Source: Sandaracinaceae bacterium (lineage in GTDB: Bacteria; Myxococcota_A; Polyangia; Polyangiales; Houyiibacteriaceae). Taken from it: a stretch of 64,000 nucleotides of DNA. A program made the position numbers and the translations under genes. Under the pieces are notes generated by a model. The model ran no database searches. It worked only from the letters and a program-made list of their open reading frames with translations, and had not been told where the DNA came from. The DNA lies in assembly GCA_016706685.1 (NCBI GenBank), contig JADJJE010000014.1, positions 124,001 to 188,000 on the forward strand, read 5' to 3'. Shown here in pieces: positions 45,498 through 54,462 of the stretch. Numbering within the stretch: the first letter of the stretch is position 1; each line of letters starts with the position of its first letter.

Positions 45498-46706
45498 TCA
45501 CAACGGGAGGCGCAGCGCCATTCCCTCGGGGGCTTCGCTCTCGCCGACGGACCAGATGCTCTCGCGGTCGAGGCGGAGTGGCTCGCCGTCGTAAGGGTCC
45601 AGCAGCGGTGCGGGGAGGTAGCCCGGCACCAGGTCCGCCTGTCTGGCCGGCAGGGCGCCCGCATGGTCGAAGGCGTACCGCCGCACGGCGACCAGCAGAA
45701 CGAGCAGGCGCGAGCCCGCCACGGTGAGGTCTTCCCGTACGATCATGCTGTCGTAGTCGGCTGTCGCGAGGTCCAGCAGGATGCGCCCCGTGCGGTTGTG
45801 GAGCTGCTGCACCAGCCCGCCATCGGTGCTCCACAACGGGAGCCGCTCGAGGGGCGCGCGCTGCCAGCGCGGCAGGGTGGCCCGGTCCACCACACGCTGC
45901 ATGTGCATGCGGTACCACACGCGGGTGAGCTCCTCGTCGTAGCCCTTTGCCTCCACCCAAGGCATGGCTTCGTCCTGCATGGCGAACACCGGCTCGACCA
46001 CGCGCGCCTCCACCGTGAGCGCGCGGGCGATGCAGCCGGGCTCGATCGGTACCAACCCAGCCGCGGCCTGGGCGTGCAGCGCCGGATCGGCCGAGCCGAA
46101 CGTGGCGAGCAACTCGCGGACCTCGCCGTGTGCCATCTGGTAGATGACCATGCCCATCACCGTGTCCACCAGCCCCGTGTCGCCCAGCATGAGGCGCGCC
46201 GCCAGCGCCTGGACGTGGAGCATCTCCGTGAGGCCGAGCGCGGGAGCGCCTTCGGCGGCCTGTGCCCAGCCCGACAGCAGCCAGGCACGGCAGATCTGCA
46301 GCAAGGGCAGCAGCAACACGCCCGGGTCATCGAACCCGACAGGCTGTGGGATGGAGAGCCCGGAGGTCTCGGTCACCACCGCGCGCAGGGCATCGATGCG
46401 GCCAGCAAACGGCTGCCAGGCGGACAGCTGATCGGCGCTCGGCGTGCTCTCGGCATCCAGGACCCGGTGGAGCTCCGGGGCGTCCGAGGGGAAGTTTGCG
46501 CTCGCCTCCGCGATGCGCTCCCAGGCTCGTCCATCGCCCGCCTCTGGGGCGGTTGGGGCGCTGGGCCGCGGCGTGTCGGCCAAGCTAGGCCAACGCGCGT
46601 CTTCTCTTTGGACGAGGGCGTAGAGAACGCCTCCGGTGACGGCGCAGAGAAGCAGCAGCCCGCCGAGCACCAGCACGAAGAGACGGGGAGAGCGCGTTTC
46701 ACCCAT
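45498..46706 (-). CDS. Uncharacterised membrane-anchored protein
   Basis: 402-aa protein with a single N-terminal transmembrane helix (LFVLVLGGLLLLCAVTGGVLYAL, residues 9-31) and a large helical extracytoplasmic part (LRAVVTETSGLSIPQPV; LQICRAWLLSGWAQAAEG; MLHVQALAARLMLGDTGLVD; VDRATLPRWQRAPLERLPLW) ending in a small beta region (DPYDGEPLRLDRESIWSVGES). The C-terminal DPYDG-x-PLRL pattern is common at the end of otherwise uncharacterised deltaproteobacterial membrane proteins. No enzymatic motif recognised. The 46 bp downstream (45452-45497) are a purine-rich GAGACC/GAGGCA imperfect repeat. Confidence 0.7.
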   Translation of the reverse strand: MGETRSPRLFVLVLGGLLLLCAVTGGVLYALVQREDARWPSLADTPRPSAPTAPEAGDGRAWERIAEASANFPSDAPELHRVLDAESTPSADQLSAWQPFAGRIDALRAVVTETSGLSIPQPVGFDDPGVLLLPLLQICRAWLLSGWAQAAEGAPALGLTEMLHVQALAARLMLGDTGLVDTVMGMVIYQMAHGEVRELLATFGSADPALHAQAAAGLVPIEPGCIARALTVEARVVEPVFAMQDEAMPWVEAKGYDEELTRVWYRMHMQRVVDRATLPRWQRAPLERLPLWSTDGGLVQQLHNRTGRILLDLATADYDSMIVREDLTVAGSRLLVLLVAVRRYAFDHAGALPARQADLVPGYLPAPLLDPYDGEPLRLDRESIWSVGESEAPEGMALRLPL

Positions 46707-46739
46707 GCGCCAGGATACCCCACGCCCGGTGCGTTCGGC

Positions 46740-47882
46740 TCAGTTGCCGATGCGGGCGGTGAGACCGGCGAGGATGTTGATGGACATGTTGGTGTCCGCC
46801 ACGCCATCGCGGGTCGCGAAGATGTCCTCGTTGGCCCAGTCGAGGCGCGGCTCGAGGGTCAGGATGACGTTGTCGCCGGGGGTGTAGCGGAAGGTGGGGG
46901 TGACGGTGATGAGGCTCTCGGCGCCCATCGTCGAGTAGGCACCGTTGGCGCTGCCGCCGTAGAGGTATTCGACGCGGGCGCCGATGGCGATGTCGTCGGT
47001 CACGTCGATGCCGAGGGCGGCGCTGGCGCCGAAGTAGAGCGCGTCGGTGGTGTCACCGGGGAGCATGGGGTTGAAGCGGAGGTCGGCGTTGAGGACGAGC
47101 TTCATGCTGTCGGTGAGGCCGATGGTGGCGACCACGTCGATGAAGTGGCCCCAGTCGTTGTTGCCGGCCTCGGCCTGCGTCGCGTAGCCGACGGCGAGGA
47201 AGACGTTGTCGCTCGGAGCGAGGGTGACCTGGGCGCCGAAGGCGGGAACCTCGTTGAGGTCGCTGACATCGGCGAAGTCGAAGTTGCCGTTGACCACGAG
47301 GAACTTGAGGCCGACGGTGTCGCTGACCGCGTAGTTCACGCGGAGACCGGTGTGGTTGAAGGGCTGCATCAGGAAGTAGAGCGCGCCGCGCGTGTAGTTG
47401 ACGTTCAGCCACTCGTCCGCGACCTCGGCACCATAGACGGTGTCGAAGAAGCCGAGGTCGATGCTGAGGGACTCCGTGGCGTACCAGGAGGCGAAGCCCT
47501 GCTTGACGTTGCTGATGAGCGCGTAGTTGTTGAATCCGGCGATGAGGAGGGGGGCCGCTTCACCGAAGCGCAGGTTGACGGTCACACCACCGTGCTCACC
47601 AGCGTACGCGAAGTCACCACCCACGAAGGGAATGCCGAAACCGTGGTTGCGTGCGTACTCACGGTGGTTCGGCTCGGTCGAGACAGAGTCGCCGGTAACG
47701 GGGTCGACGATCGCGCCATTCGGCACGCGCTGCGTATCGAACTGGTAGTAGCCCGAGGCGAAGGCCTGCCACGTGACGTTGTCCATGATGGACTCTTCGG
47801 GGCTGTCGTCCTGGGCGAGCGCTGCGCTCGGCAGGGCCATCGCCAACATGATCAAGCTCAGACGTGTTGAGAGATTCTTCAC
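46740..47882 (-). CDS. Outer-membrane beta-barrel protein (intact copy of tandem pair)
   Basis: 380-aa predicted outer-membrane barrel. Signal peptide (MKNLSTRLSLIMLAMALPSAALAQ; cleavage after ALA) followed by alternating amphipathic strands with Gly/aromatic turns (VTWQAFASGYYQFDT; NHGFGIPFVGGDFAYAGEH; ASWYATESLSIDLGFFDTVYG; LYFGASAALGIDV; ILAGLTARIGN ending without a C-terminal Phe). It resembles DUF1597/porin-like outer-membrane proteins of deltaproteobacteria. The start is a GTG at 47882 with TGGAG 8 bases upstream; the same arrangement occurs in the second copy at 49435. The C-terminal half is nearly identical at DNA level to the broken copy. Confidence 0.85.
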   Translation of the reverse strand: MKNLSTRLSLIMLAMALPSAALAQDDSPEESIMDNVTWQAFASGYYQFDTQRVPNGAIVDPVTGDSVSTEPNHREYARNHGFGIPFVGGDFAYAGEHGGVTVNLRFGEAAPLLIAGFNNYALISNVKQGFASWYATESLSIDLGFFDTVYGAEVADEWLNVNYTRGALYFLMQPFNHTGLRVNYAVSDTVGLKFLVVNGNFDFADVSDLNEVPAFGAQVTLAPSDNVFLAVGYATQAEAGNNDWGHFIDVVATIGLTDSMKLVLNADLRFNPMLPGDTTDALYFGASAALGIDVTDDIAIGARVEYLYGGSANGAYSTMGAESLITVTPTFRYTPGDNVILTLEPRLDWANEDIFATRDGVADTNMSINILAGLTARIGN

Positions 47883-47923
47883 GGTTCTACTCCAGTCAGC
47901 GTTGGGTTGAGGTGCGTCGTGGG

Positions 47924-48247
47924 TCAGCGGGACCCGCGCGGAAGGTGGGGATCGGCGACCGCGCGGCACGTGGCGTCGCACTCCGGAAAGCGAACGACCA
48001 GCTCGGCCTGATCCCGGCAGAAGTCCGCAAGACCAACCTGGTGCGAGCGACAGACGGTCGCGAGCGATTCGATCGTCCGGTCGTACAGCGCACGTCGTTC
48101 CGCGGCTGGGAGGCCCTCGATCGCCCGGCTCGGCCTCATCGCGCGCCATGCGCTGAGCCCGATCAGGAGCGCAACGGCGACGACCGCGACGATGCGCAAC
48201 CGCCAACGGAACGCTTGCTCGCTTGCTGTGGCTTCGTGTTTCGGCAC
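47924..48247 (-). CDS. Small single-pass membrane protein
   Basis: 107-aa protein: a short N-terminus (VPKHEATASEQAFRWRL), one transmembrane helix (IVAVVAVALLIGLSAWRAM, about 20-38) and a helical outside domain with four Cys (LATVCRSHQVGLADFCRDQAELVVRFPECDATCRAVA) that could form two disulphides. No family recognised. The start is the GTG at 48247, directly after AAGGGGG. It sits between the two barrel genes and is transcribed the same way; whether it belongs functionally with them is unknown. Confidence 0.6.
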   Translation of the reverse strand: MPKHEATASEQAFRWRLRIVAVVAVALLIGLSAWRAMRPSRAIEGLPAAERRALYDRTIESLATVCRSHQVGLADFCRDQAELVVRFPECDATCRAVADPHLPRGSR

Positions 48248-48327
48248 ACCCCCTTCGTACAGCTGCCTGCAGCAAGGGGCTGTCAAACCTTGGACAGCGA
48301 GCGTCAAGATGCCGTCAAGAACGAAGA

Positions 48328-48351
48328 AGGCCACCCCGTGGAGGGTGGCCT
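48328..48351 (-). terminator. Hairpin terminator after the second barrel gene
   Basis: AGGCCACCC (48328-48336) pairs with GGGTGGCCT (48343-48351) around a 6-base loop. On the minus strand it is followed by TCTTCGTTCTTGA. It lies 39 bp past the stop of the broken barrel gene; the intact copy has no equivalent. The rest of 48248-48327 shows TTGACG/TTGACA boxes on the minus strand but no convincing full promoter. Confidence 0.72.
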
Positions 48352-48389
48352 CTCTCGAATCAGCCTGGCGTGGGCGCCAGGTTCTCGGC

Positions 48390-49435
48390 TCAGTTGCCGA
48401 TGCGGGCGGTGAGACCGGCGAGGATGTTGATGGACATGTTGGTGTCCGCCACGCCATCGCGGGTCGCGAAGATGTCCTCGTTGGCCCAGTCGAGGCGCGG
48501 CTCGAGGGTCAGGATGACGTTGTCGCCGGGGGTGTAGCGGAAGGTGGGGGTGACGGTGATGAGGCTCTCGGCGCCCATCGTCGAGTAGGCACCGTTGCCG
48601 CTGCCGCCGTAGAGGTACTCGACGCGAGCACCGATGGCGATGTCGTCGGTCACGTCGATGCCGAGGGCGGCGCTGGCGCCGAAGTAGAGGGAGTCGGTGG
48701 TGTCACCGGGGAGCATGGGGTTGAAGCGCAGGTCGGCGTTGAGGACGAGCTTCATGCTGTCGGTGAGGCCGATGGTGGCGACCACGTCGATGAAGTGACC
48801 CCAGTCGTCGTTGCTGTTGGTGTCGAGGGCTCCGTGCCGCGCGTGTAGTTGACGTTCAGCCACTCGTCCGCGACCTCGGCACCGTAGACGGTGTCGAAGA
48901 AGCCGAGGTCGATGCTGAGGGACTCCGTGGCGTACCAGGAGGCGAAGCCCTGCTTGACGTTGCTGATGAGCGCGTAGTTGTTGAAGCCGGCGATGAGGAG
49001 GGGGGCCGCTTCACCGAAGCGCAGGTTGACGGTCACGCCACCGTGCTCGCCGGCGTACGCGAAGTCACCGCCGACGAAGGGAATGCCGAAGCCGTGGTTG
49101 CGTGCGTACTCGCGGTGGGAGGGCTCTGTCGAGACAACGTCGCCGGTGACGGGGTCGGTAAACGAGCCATTCGGCACGCGCTGCGTGTCGAACTGGTAGT
49201 AGCCCGAGGCGAAGGCCTGCCACGTGACGTTGTCCATGATGGACTCTTCTTCTGCGAGCTCTTCTTCGACCTCCTCCTCGACCACTTCCTCGAGCGGCGT
49301 TTCTTCTGCGGCCGGCTCGGCGTAGGTGGTGGGCTCTGCCGCTACGGGCTCGGCGGTGTCTTCCTGGGCGAGGGCTGCGCTCGGCAGGGCCATCGCCAAC
49401 ATGATCAAGCTCAGACGGGTTGAGAAGTTCTTCAC
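48390..49435 (-). pseudogene. Second outer-membrane barrel gene, broken by internal deletion and frameshift
   Basis: Near-copy of the barrel gene at 46740-47882. Signal peptide and strands up to NVNYTRG are intact (with an extra acidic linker PLEEVVEEEVEEELAEEES after the signal peptide). Then about 199 bp that exist in the first copy are missing: the 228 bases between the codons for TRG and DWGHF are replaced by 29, which shifts the frame. The C-terminal half, from NSNDDWGHF to the same ILAGLTARIGN end, continues in the other frame at 48390-48863. As written, the gene would yield a truncated barrel of about 227 residues. The start is the GTG at 49435 with TGGAG upstream. An assembly error between two near-identical copies is the main alternative. 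Confidence 0.82.
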
Positions 49436-49699
49436 GGGTTTTGCTCCAGTCAGCCTTGGTGTGAGACCCAGCATGGTTTGTGTCTCCAACGTTCCAGGTT
49501 CGCGTTCCGTCGAAGTCTGTTCACCTCGACTACTGGAGTGACCTTGGCCGCAGGAGATTTCGAGTGTGTTTCGTGATCAGCACCGAAAGGCAAAATGAGA
49601 CACGGAAAGTATTCCCCTGAATTCAAGTGTTTCAGGGCGGTTTCAGCGTCGTGAGCGCGCTGTTGCACCAGCCTCGAATTGCGCCACGATGAGGCCTCC
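49436..49699. other. Intergenic region upstream of the second barrel gene
   Basis: About 260 bp of lower-GC sequence between divergent genes. It contains the conserved leader of the barrel gene (TGACTGGAG, as in the first copy), an imperfect palindrome CCTGAA-N9-TTCAGG (49616-49636), AATACT on the minus strand near 49606-49611 as a possible -10 box, and GAGG before the DHH-protein ATG. No gene seen. Confidence 0.5.
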
Positions 49700-50602
49700 A
49701 TGCCCTCGCCCCGTGCCTCGAGTCCCTTCCCGCAGCTTGCCTACGGGACCCCGCGCAAGCTCCCGCGCGCGAAGTCCCTGCCAGGCCGCGTGGTGGTGCT
49801 GGACGTGGCTTTCGCGGCAAATGCGGGGGGCGCCAGCTTCGAGGGCGTCACCAAGCCCTTCCTGGACGGCCTCGGATCGCGGCTGGCGATGTGGATCGAC
49901 CACCACGATCACGAGATGCACTCGGCCTACGCCGACGACCCGCGCTTCGTGCTGCGCACCAAGGCCCAGCACGGCGCCTGCCCCGAGCTGGTCACGCCCG
50001 AGCGCGTGGCCTGGGCGGGCGAGATCCAGACCATCTGCTGCCACGTGGACTTCGACGGGCTGTGCAGCGCGGCCAAGTGGATCCGCGGCGGCGTGGAGCC
50101 CTACGCGGGGGCCGACGACGACGCACGCGCTATCGACACGCGCCTCGGCGAGCCGAGCGAGCGCGCCGCCCTCATCGATCGGGCGCTGCGCGCGCGGCAC
50201 CGCGACGACGGACTCAAGGGCGTGATCGTGCGCTACCTCGCGGGCGGGGCCTCGGACGCGGGCTTGTTCGAGCCCATTCGCGACGCCGCGAAGAGCCTGG
50301 ATGGCCGCGAGCGCGAGGCGCACAAGCTGGCCACGCGCTACACGGTGGCCAGCAACATCGCGTTCTGCGACGCCACCGAGCGCGGTGGCCACTACGACAA
50401 GACGCTGCTGCTGTTGCTGGGCCAGGAGCTGGCGCGGGTGTCGGTGGTGCTCGACGAGACCACGGTCACGGCGGCGGCCAAGTTCGACAGCGGCGTGGAT
50501 CTGGTCGCGCTGCTGGGCCTCACCGGCGGCATGCCCACCCGCGTGAGCGTGGAGCGGCGCCGACTGGACGAGGTCATGACCGCCCTCCGCGGCGCCGTCT
50601 GA
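49700..50602 (+). CDS. DHH-superfamily-like phosphoesterase
   Basis: 300-aa protein with DHH-type motifs: VVVLDVAFAANAGG, MWIDHHDHEMHSAY (the DHH signature) and ICCHVDFDGLCSAAKWIRGG (the D-x-D-G-x-x-S/A-A motif, usually the first DHH motif). DHH proteins hydrolyse phosphoester bonds (RecJ, nanoRNases, c-di-AMP/GMP-derived dinucleotides, pyrophosphatases). The order of motifs is circularly altered with respect to RecJ-like proteins, so the precise activity is uncertain. No signal peptide. ATG at 49700 with GAGG upstream; 49679 is an alternative. Convergent with the amidase gene. Confidence 0.65.
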   Translation: MPSPRASSPFPQLAYGTPRKLPRAKSLPGRVVVLDVAFAANAGGASFEGVTKPFLDGLGSRLAMWIDHHDHEMHSAYADDPRFVLRTKAQHGACPELVTPERVAWAGEIQTICCHVDFDGLCSAAKWIRGGVEPYAGADDDARAIDTRLGEPSERAALIDRALRARHRDDGLKGVIVRYLAGGASDAGLFEPIRDAAKSLDGREREAHKLATRYTVASNIAFCDATERGGHYDKTLLLLLGQELARVSVVLDETTVTAAAKFDSGVDLVALLGLTGGMPTRVSVERRRLDEVMTALRGAV

Positions 50603-50620
50603 CCAGCGCTCTTTCCGCGC

Positions 50621-52096
50621 TCAGATGGAGGGCCGCACCCAGCCCCCGAAGGCGCGCTCGAGCTCGTGCGCGACAGCCAGGGTGAGGTGGTCGTGGCCAT
50701 GCCCCGCCGCGACCTGCACGCCGAGTGGCAGCCCGCGCGGGTCGAGCCCCAGGGGCACCTGCGTGACCGGCAGCTGCATGACGTTGAGGATGGCCGTGTA
50801 GACCCACAGGAAGGGCCACAGCAGCGGCACGTCGTGCTTGGGGGCCACCATGCCGTACGGCGGGTAGAGCATGACGGTGTCGCCCGCCAGCGCCTCGTCG
50901 AGCTCGGCGCGCAGCAGGCGCCCCTGCTCCACCATGGCGCGCGTGTGGCCCGGCGCGAGGTCCGTGATGCGCTCCCCCACGGCCAGGATGACCGCCGGCA
51001 GCGTGTGCGCCGAGCGCCGCGTCAGCAGCTTGGCCAGCTCCGGCACGCTCTTCCACTTCTCGCCGTTGGCGAGCAGCGTGGCGAACGGTGTGCCCTGCGA
51101 GTCGTGCAGCATGCTGGACCAGATGTCGAAGGCCTTCTTGAGCCGCACGAAGCGGCGCTCTTCGACCTGGCAACCCAGCGACCGTAGGTGCTCGGCGACG
51201 CGCTTCTGACTGGCCCGCAGCGCGGGGCTCACGTACGTGCGCCCGTCATCCGGCACGTTGAGGACGCGCACCCGCGACAGGTCCACCTGGGTGGGGTCCA
51301 GCAGGGGGATGGGCTTGGTGTTCGCGTCGCTCTCGTGCGGGCCCGCGAGGATGCGCACGAGCATGCTCAAGTCTTCGGCGCGCCGCGCGATGGGCCCGGT
51401 GCTGAGGAAATTGCCCGCCGCGCCGTCGCCCTCGGGGTACTGGCCGCTGTTGGGGATGAGGCCCGCGCTGCACTTGTGGCCGAACACGCCGTTGAAGAAC
51501 GCAGGCATGCGGATGGACCCGCCCACGTCGGAGCCCAGCCCGAAGAGGCTGGCGCCCGAGCCCACGATGGCGCCCTCGCCACCGGAGCTGCCGCCCACGA
51601 TGCGGCTCGGGTCGTAGGGGTTGTTGGTGCGCCCGTAGACCCGGTTGAAGCTCTCCATCCACATGCACAGCTCGGACACGTTGGTGACGCCCACCGGGAT
51701 GGCGCCCGCGTCGCGCAGGCGCGTGACGGCCGGGGCGTCTGCGCTCGGGCGGAAGCCCACCCGCGCGGGGAGGCCGGACGTCTGCGGCATGCCCACCAGC
51801 GCGAAACACTCCTTGATGGTGCAGGGCACGCCGTGCAGCGGCGGCAGCGACGCCACGTCTTCACTGGCCAGGCGGCGGTCGGCCAGCTCGGCCTCGGCGC
51901 GCGCCTCGTCGAAGCGCGTGGCCACCACGGCGTTGAGTGTGGGGTTCACGCGCTCCACCTCGGCGATGCAGGCGTCCACCATCTCGCGCGAGCTGACCGC
52001 GCGTCGGCGGATGCGGGTGGCCACCTCCATGGCGCTGGCGCTGCGCAGCAACTCGAGGGGGCTGGCATGGTCTCGCAGGGGGGCGCGTTCGGTCAT
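50621..52096 (-). CDS. Amidase-signature hydrolase, FAAH2-like
   Basis: 491-aa amidase-signature enzyme with the complete Lys-cisSer-Ser triad: Lys95 (CTIKECF), Ser170 (VGGSSGGEGA) and Ser194 (SDVGGSIRMPAFFNG). The spacing (Lys to nucleophile 99, cis-Ser to nucleophile 24) equals that of mammalian fatty acid amide hydrolase, and the GGEGA and SIRMPAFFNG...FGHK motifs are of the FAAH2 type. It probably hydrolyses lipid or aryl amides. Hydrophobic PLLWPFLWVYTAILNVMQLPVTQVPLG near 425 may face membrane. Its ATG overlaps the stop of the VOC gene by 4 bp, so the two are coupled. Confidence 0.9.
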   Translation of the reverse strand: MTERAPLRDHASPLELLRSASAMEVATRIRRRAVSSREMVDACIAEVERVNPTLNAVVATRFDEARAEAELADRRLASEDVASLPPLHGVPCTIKECFALVGMPQTSGLPARVGFRPSADAPAVTRLRDAGAIPVGVTNVSELCMWMESFNRVYGRTNNPYDPSRIVGGSSGGEGAIVGSGASLFGLGSDVGGSIRMPAFFNGVFGHKCSAGLIPNSGQYPEGDGAAGNFLSTGPIARRAEDLSMLVRILAGPHESDANTKPIPLLDPTQVDLSRVRVLNVPDDGRTYVSPALRASQKRVAEHLRSLGCQVEERRFVRLKKAFDIWSSMLHDSQGTPFATLLANGEKWKSVPELAKLLTRRSAHTLPAVILAVGERITDLAPGHTRAMVEQGRLLRAELDEALAGDTVMLYPPYGMVAPKHDVPLLWPFLWVYTAILNVMQLPVTQVPLGLDPRGLPLGVQVAAGHGHDHLTLAVAHELERAFGGWVRPSI

Positions 52097-52464
52097 CGTG
52101 TCTTTTCGCTCGGGGGGGGAGGGAAGGTGTAGTCGGAGAGCGCCACGCGCCGCCCGTCCGGGTCGCGGAAGTAGAGAGTGTGCGCCGTCTCGGCCTCGAT
52201 CGTCACGCCGTGCGTGGCGAGGTGCGCGCGGGCGCGGGGCAGGTCGCCGTCCGTGGCTAAAAGCGCCAAGAGCTCGCGGGTGCCCGGAGGCGGTGCAGGC
52301 TCGTCGGCTGAAGCGCGCTCGATCATGAGCACCGCGTCGTCTAGCTGCAGCCACACCCCGCTGCCGGCCTGAACGGGCCACGGCCCGAGCGCGAGCACGT
52401 CACGGTAGAACGCCACCAGGCGGTCGACGTCGTGGGTGCGCAGGGCGAGGTGGTGCAAGCGCAT
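52093..52464 (-). CDS. VOC (glyoxalase/dioxygenase superfamily) protein
   Basis: 123-aa single-domain VOC protein: MRLHHLALRTHDVDRLVAFYRDVLAL at the start (metal His in HHLAL), VWLQLDDAVLMIERA with metal Glu, and the second repeat with LYFRDPDGRRVALSDY (Glu replaced by Asp in the final ligand position). Such proteins act as glyoxalase I, extradiol dioxygenases or resistance binding proteins. It overlaps the amidase start by 4 bp and is divergent from adenosine deaminase, 55 bp apart. The substrate is unknown. Confidence 0.85.
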   Translation of the reverse strand: MRLHHLALRTHDVDRLVAFYRDVLALGPWPVQAGSGVWLQLDDAVLMIERASADEPAPPPGTRELLALLATDGDLPRARAHLATHGVTIEAETAHTLYFRDPDGRRVALSDYTFPPPPSEKTR

Positions 52465-52519
52465 GGCGTTCGAGGCTCGCAGTAGCACGCCTCGGGGCGT
52501 GTTGTTATCGTCCTGGGTG

Positions 52520-53635
52520 ATGCCGTCCGCAACGCCCAATCTCCCGCTCGCGTTCTTCGAGCAGCTCCCCAAGACCGACCTGCACGTCCACCTCGATGGG
52601 TCGCTGCGCCTCGGCACCATCCTCGACCTGGCCGAGCAGGGCGGCGTGGAGCTCCCTTCGCGGGATCCAGAGGCGCTGTCGCGTGCCATGCACCTGGGCG
52701 AGAACACGGGCTCGCTGGTGGAATACCTGAAGGCGTTCGACGTCACGCTGCGGGTCATGCAGACCGAGGCGTCGCTCGTGCGCATCGCCTACGAGCTGGC
52801 CGAGGACGCCGCGAAGGAGAACGTGCGCTACATGGAGGTGCGCTACTCGCCCATGCTGCACACGCGCGACGGGCTGGGGCGCGCGGCGGTGGTGGAGGCC
52901 GTGCTGGCCGGGCTGTGGCAGGCGCGTCAGGATTTCGGCATCCAGAGCCAGGTCATCCTGTGCGGCATCCGCAACATCTCGCCGCACTCCTCGGTGGAGA
53001 TGGCCGAGCTGGCGGTGGCCTACAAGAACCGCGGCGTGGTGGGCTTCGACCTCGCGGGCGCCGAGAACGACCACCCCGCCAAGCACCACCTCGAGGCGTT
53101 CCAGCTGGTGCGCGACAACAACATCAGCGTCACCATCCACGCTGGCGAGGCCTATGGTCCGGCCAGCATCCACCAGGCGCTGCACGACTGCGGGGCGCAC
53201 CGTATCGGGCACGGCTGCCGGCTGCGCGAGGACGGCGACCTGCTGCACTACGTCAACGACCACCGCATCGCCCTCGAGTGCTGTCCGTCCAGCAACGTGC
53301 AGACGGGCGCCGTGCGCGACCTGGCCAGCCACCCCCTCAAGCTCTACTACGACCTCGGCCTGCGCGTGACCGTCAACACGGACAACCGCCTGATCACGGA
53401 CACCACCGTCTCGCGCGAGCTGCACCTGTGCCACACGCGCATGGGGCTCGACCTGCAGGGCATCAAGCACGTGGTCCTGAACGGCTTCAAGGCGTCGTTC
53501 CTGCCCTTCCACGAGAAGCAAGACCTCATGCGCCGCGTCTCGCGCGAGCTCGAGCGCTTCCACGCCGATGGCAGCATCGATGCGCCGCGCCCGGTGACGG
53601 AGACCGAGGGCAAGGCCGCCCACATCGGCGCGTGA
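52520..53635 (+). CDS. add: Adenosine deaminase
   Basis: 371-aa zinc enzyme converting adenosine (and deoxyadenosine) to inosine in purine salvage. Zinc and catalytic residues are all present: KTDLHVHLDGS (His pair), ITIHAGE-type VTIHAGEAYGP (His and catalytic Glu), RIGHGCRL (His) and VTVNTDNRLITDT (Asp, where many homologues read TDDP). The SxNVQTG segment (CPSSNVQTGAV) is typical of true adenosine deaminases. Length is slightly above the E. coli enzyme (333). ATG at 52520; a GTG one codon earlier is possible. Its stop overlaps the start of the TatD-family gene by 3 bp. Confidence 0.9.
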   Translation: MPSATPNLPLAFFEQLPKTDLHVHLDGSLRLGTILDLAEQGGVELPSRDPEALSRAMHLGENTGSLVEYLKAFDVTLRVMQTEASLVRIAYELAEDAAKENVRYMEVRYSPMLHTRDGLGRAAVVEAVLAGLWQARQDFGIQSQVILCGIRNISPHSSVEMAELAVAYKNRGVVGFDLAGAENDHPAKHHLEAFQLVRDNNISVTIHAGEAYGPASIHQALHDCGAHRIGHGCRLREDGDLLHYVNDHRIALECCPSSNVQTGAVRDLASHPLKLYYDLGLRVTVNTDNRLITDTTVSRELHLCHTRMGLDLQGIKHVVLNGFKASFLPFHEKQDLMRRVSRELERFHADGSIDAPRPVTETEGKAAHIGA

Positions 53636-54462
53636 GGTTGTTCGACTCGCACTGCCACCTGGACTTCCCCGAGTTCGACGCCGACCGCGGTGAGGTGCTG
53701 CAGCGGGCGCGCGCGGCGGGTGTCTATGAGCTGCTGGTGCCGGGCTACGAGCCCGAGCAGTGGCTGCGAGCGGGGGCCATCGCGCTCGCTGCGACGGAGC
53801 GCGGGCTCACCGTCCGGACGGCCGTGGGCATCCACCCCTACGCGCTGGCTGGCGGAGCGAGCGTGTGGGTCGGTCGCGCTCCCGGCGTGCTCGCTGCGAC
53901 ATTGGCGGAAGCCGCCACCATGCCGGGGGTCGTGGCAATAGGGGAGTGCGGCCTCGACGCGTCGCTGGCGGACCGTCTGGGAGAGGCTTGCAGCCTCGCG
54001 CAGCAGAGCGCCGTGCTGCGCGAGCACCTGCACGCGGCCACCACCTGTGAGCTGCCGTTGGTGCTGCACGTGGTGAAGGCGCACGGGCTCGCGCTCGAGC
54101 TGCTGCGCGGTGCTCCCGCGGTGCCGTGCCTGACCGCTCGGGGTGTCATCCACGCGTTCTCCGGCTCTCCCGAGCTGGTGCGCGAGTACGTGGACCTCGG
54201 CCTCATGCTGGCCTTCGGCGGCGCGCTCACCCGGCCGAACCACGAGAAGGCCCGCGCGGCGGCTCGCTCCACGCCAGATGAGTGGCTGCTGGTGGAGACC
54301 GACGCCCCGAGTGGCCGGCTCGCTTCCGGCCCGGAGCGCAACGAGCCCGCCGCGCTGGCGCAGGTGGTGGAGACGCTGGCCCAGCTGCGAGGTCAGTCGG
54401 TGGAGCACGTGGCGGCGCTCACGTATGCGAACGCGAGGAGGCTGTTCCAGCTCCCGCCCTGA
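53632..54462 (+). CDS. TatD family metal-dependent hydrolase
   Basis: 276-aa TatD-type nuclease of the amidohydrolase superfamily. Motifs in order: FDSHCHLDFPEFD (HxH metal site), VGIHPYAL, VAIGECGLDAS (metal Glu), LVLHVVKAHGLALELL (metal His), GVIHAFSGSPELVREYVDLGLMLAFGG and LLVETDAPSGRL (metal Asp). TatD enzymes act as 3'-5' exonucleases or in DNA repair and fragmentation. Slightly longer than E. coli TatD (260). The GTG at 53632 overlaps the adenosine deaminase stop (GTGA), giving a nucleic acid/nucleoside salvage pair. Confidence 0.9.
   Translation: MRLFDSHCHLDFPEFDADRGEVLQRARAAGVYELLVPGYEPEQWLRAGAIALAATERGLTVRTAVGIHPYALAGGASVWVGRAPGVLAATLAEAATMPGVVAIGECGLDASLADRLGEACSLAQQSAVLREHLHAATTCELPLVLHVVKAHGLALELLRGAPAVPCLTARGVIHAFSGSPELVREYVDLGLMLAFGGALTRPNHEKARAAARSTPDEWLLVETDAPSGRLASGPERNEPAALAQVVETLAQLRGQSVEHVAALTYANARRLFQLPP

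Noticed and set aside
43751..45664. Upstream extension of the esterase frame (about 640 extra codons)
   Set aside because: It runs antisense through the GH1 gene, whose motifs are complete. The lipoprotein signal peptide begins at 43750.
47864..48412. 182-codon rightward ORF between the barrel genes
   Set aside because: No domain and unusual composition; the opposite strand encodes a small protein with a transmembrane helix and paired Cys, which is more gene-like.
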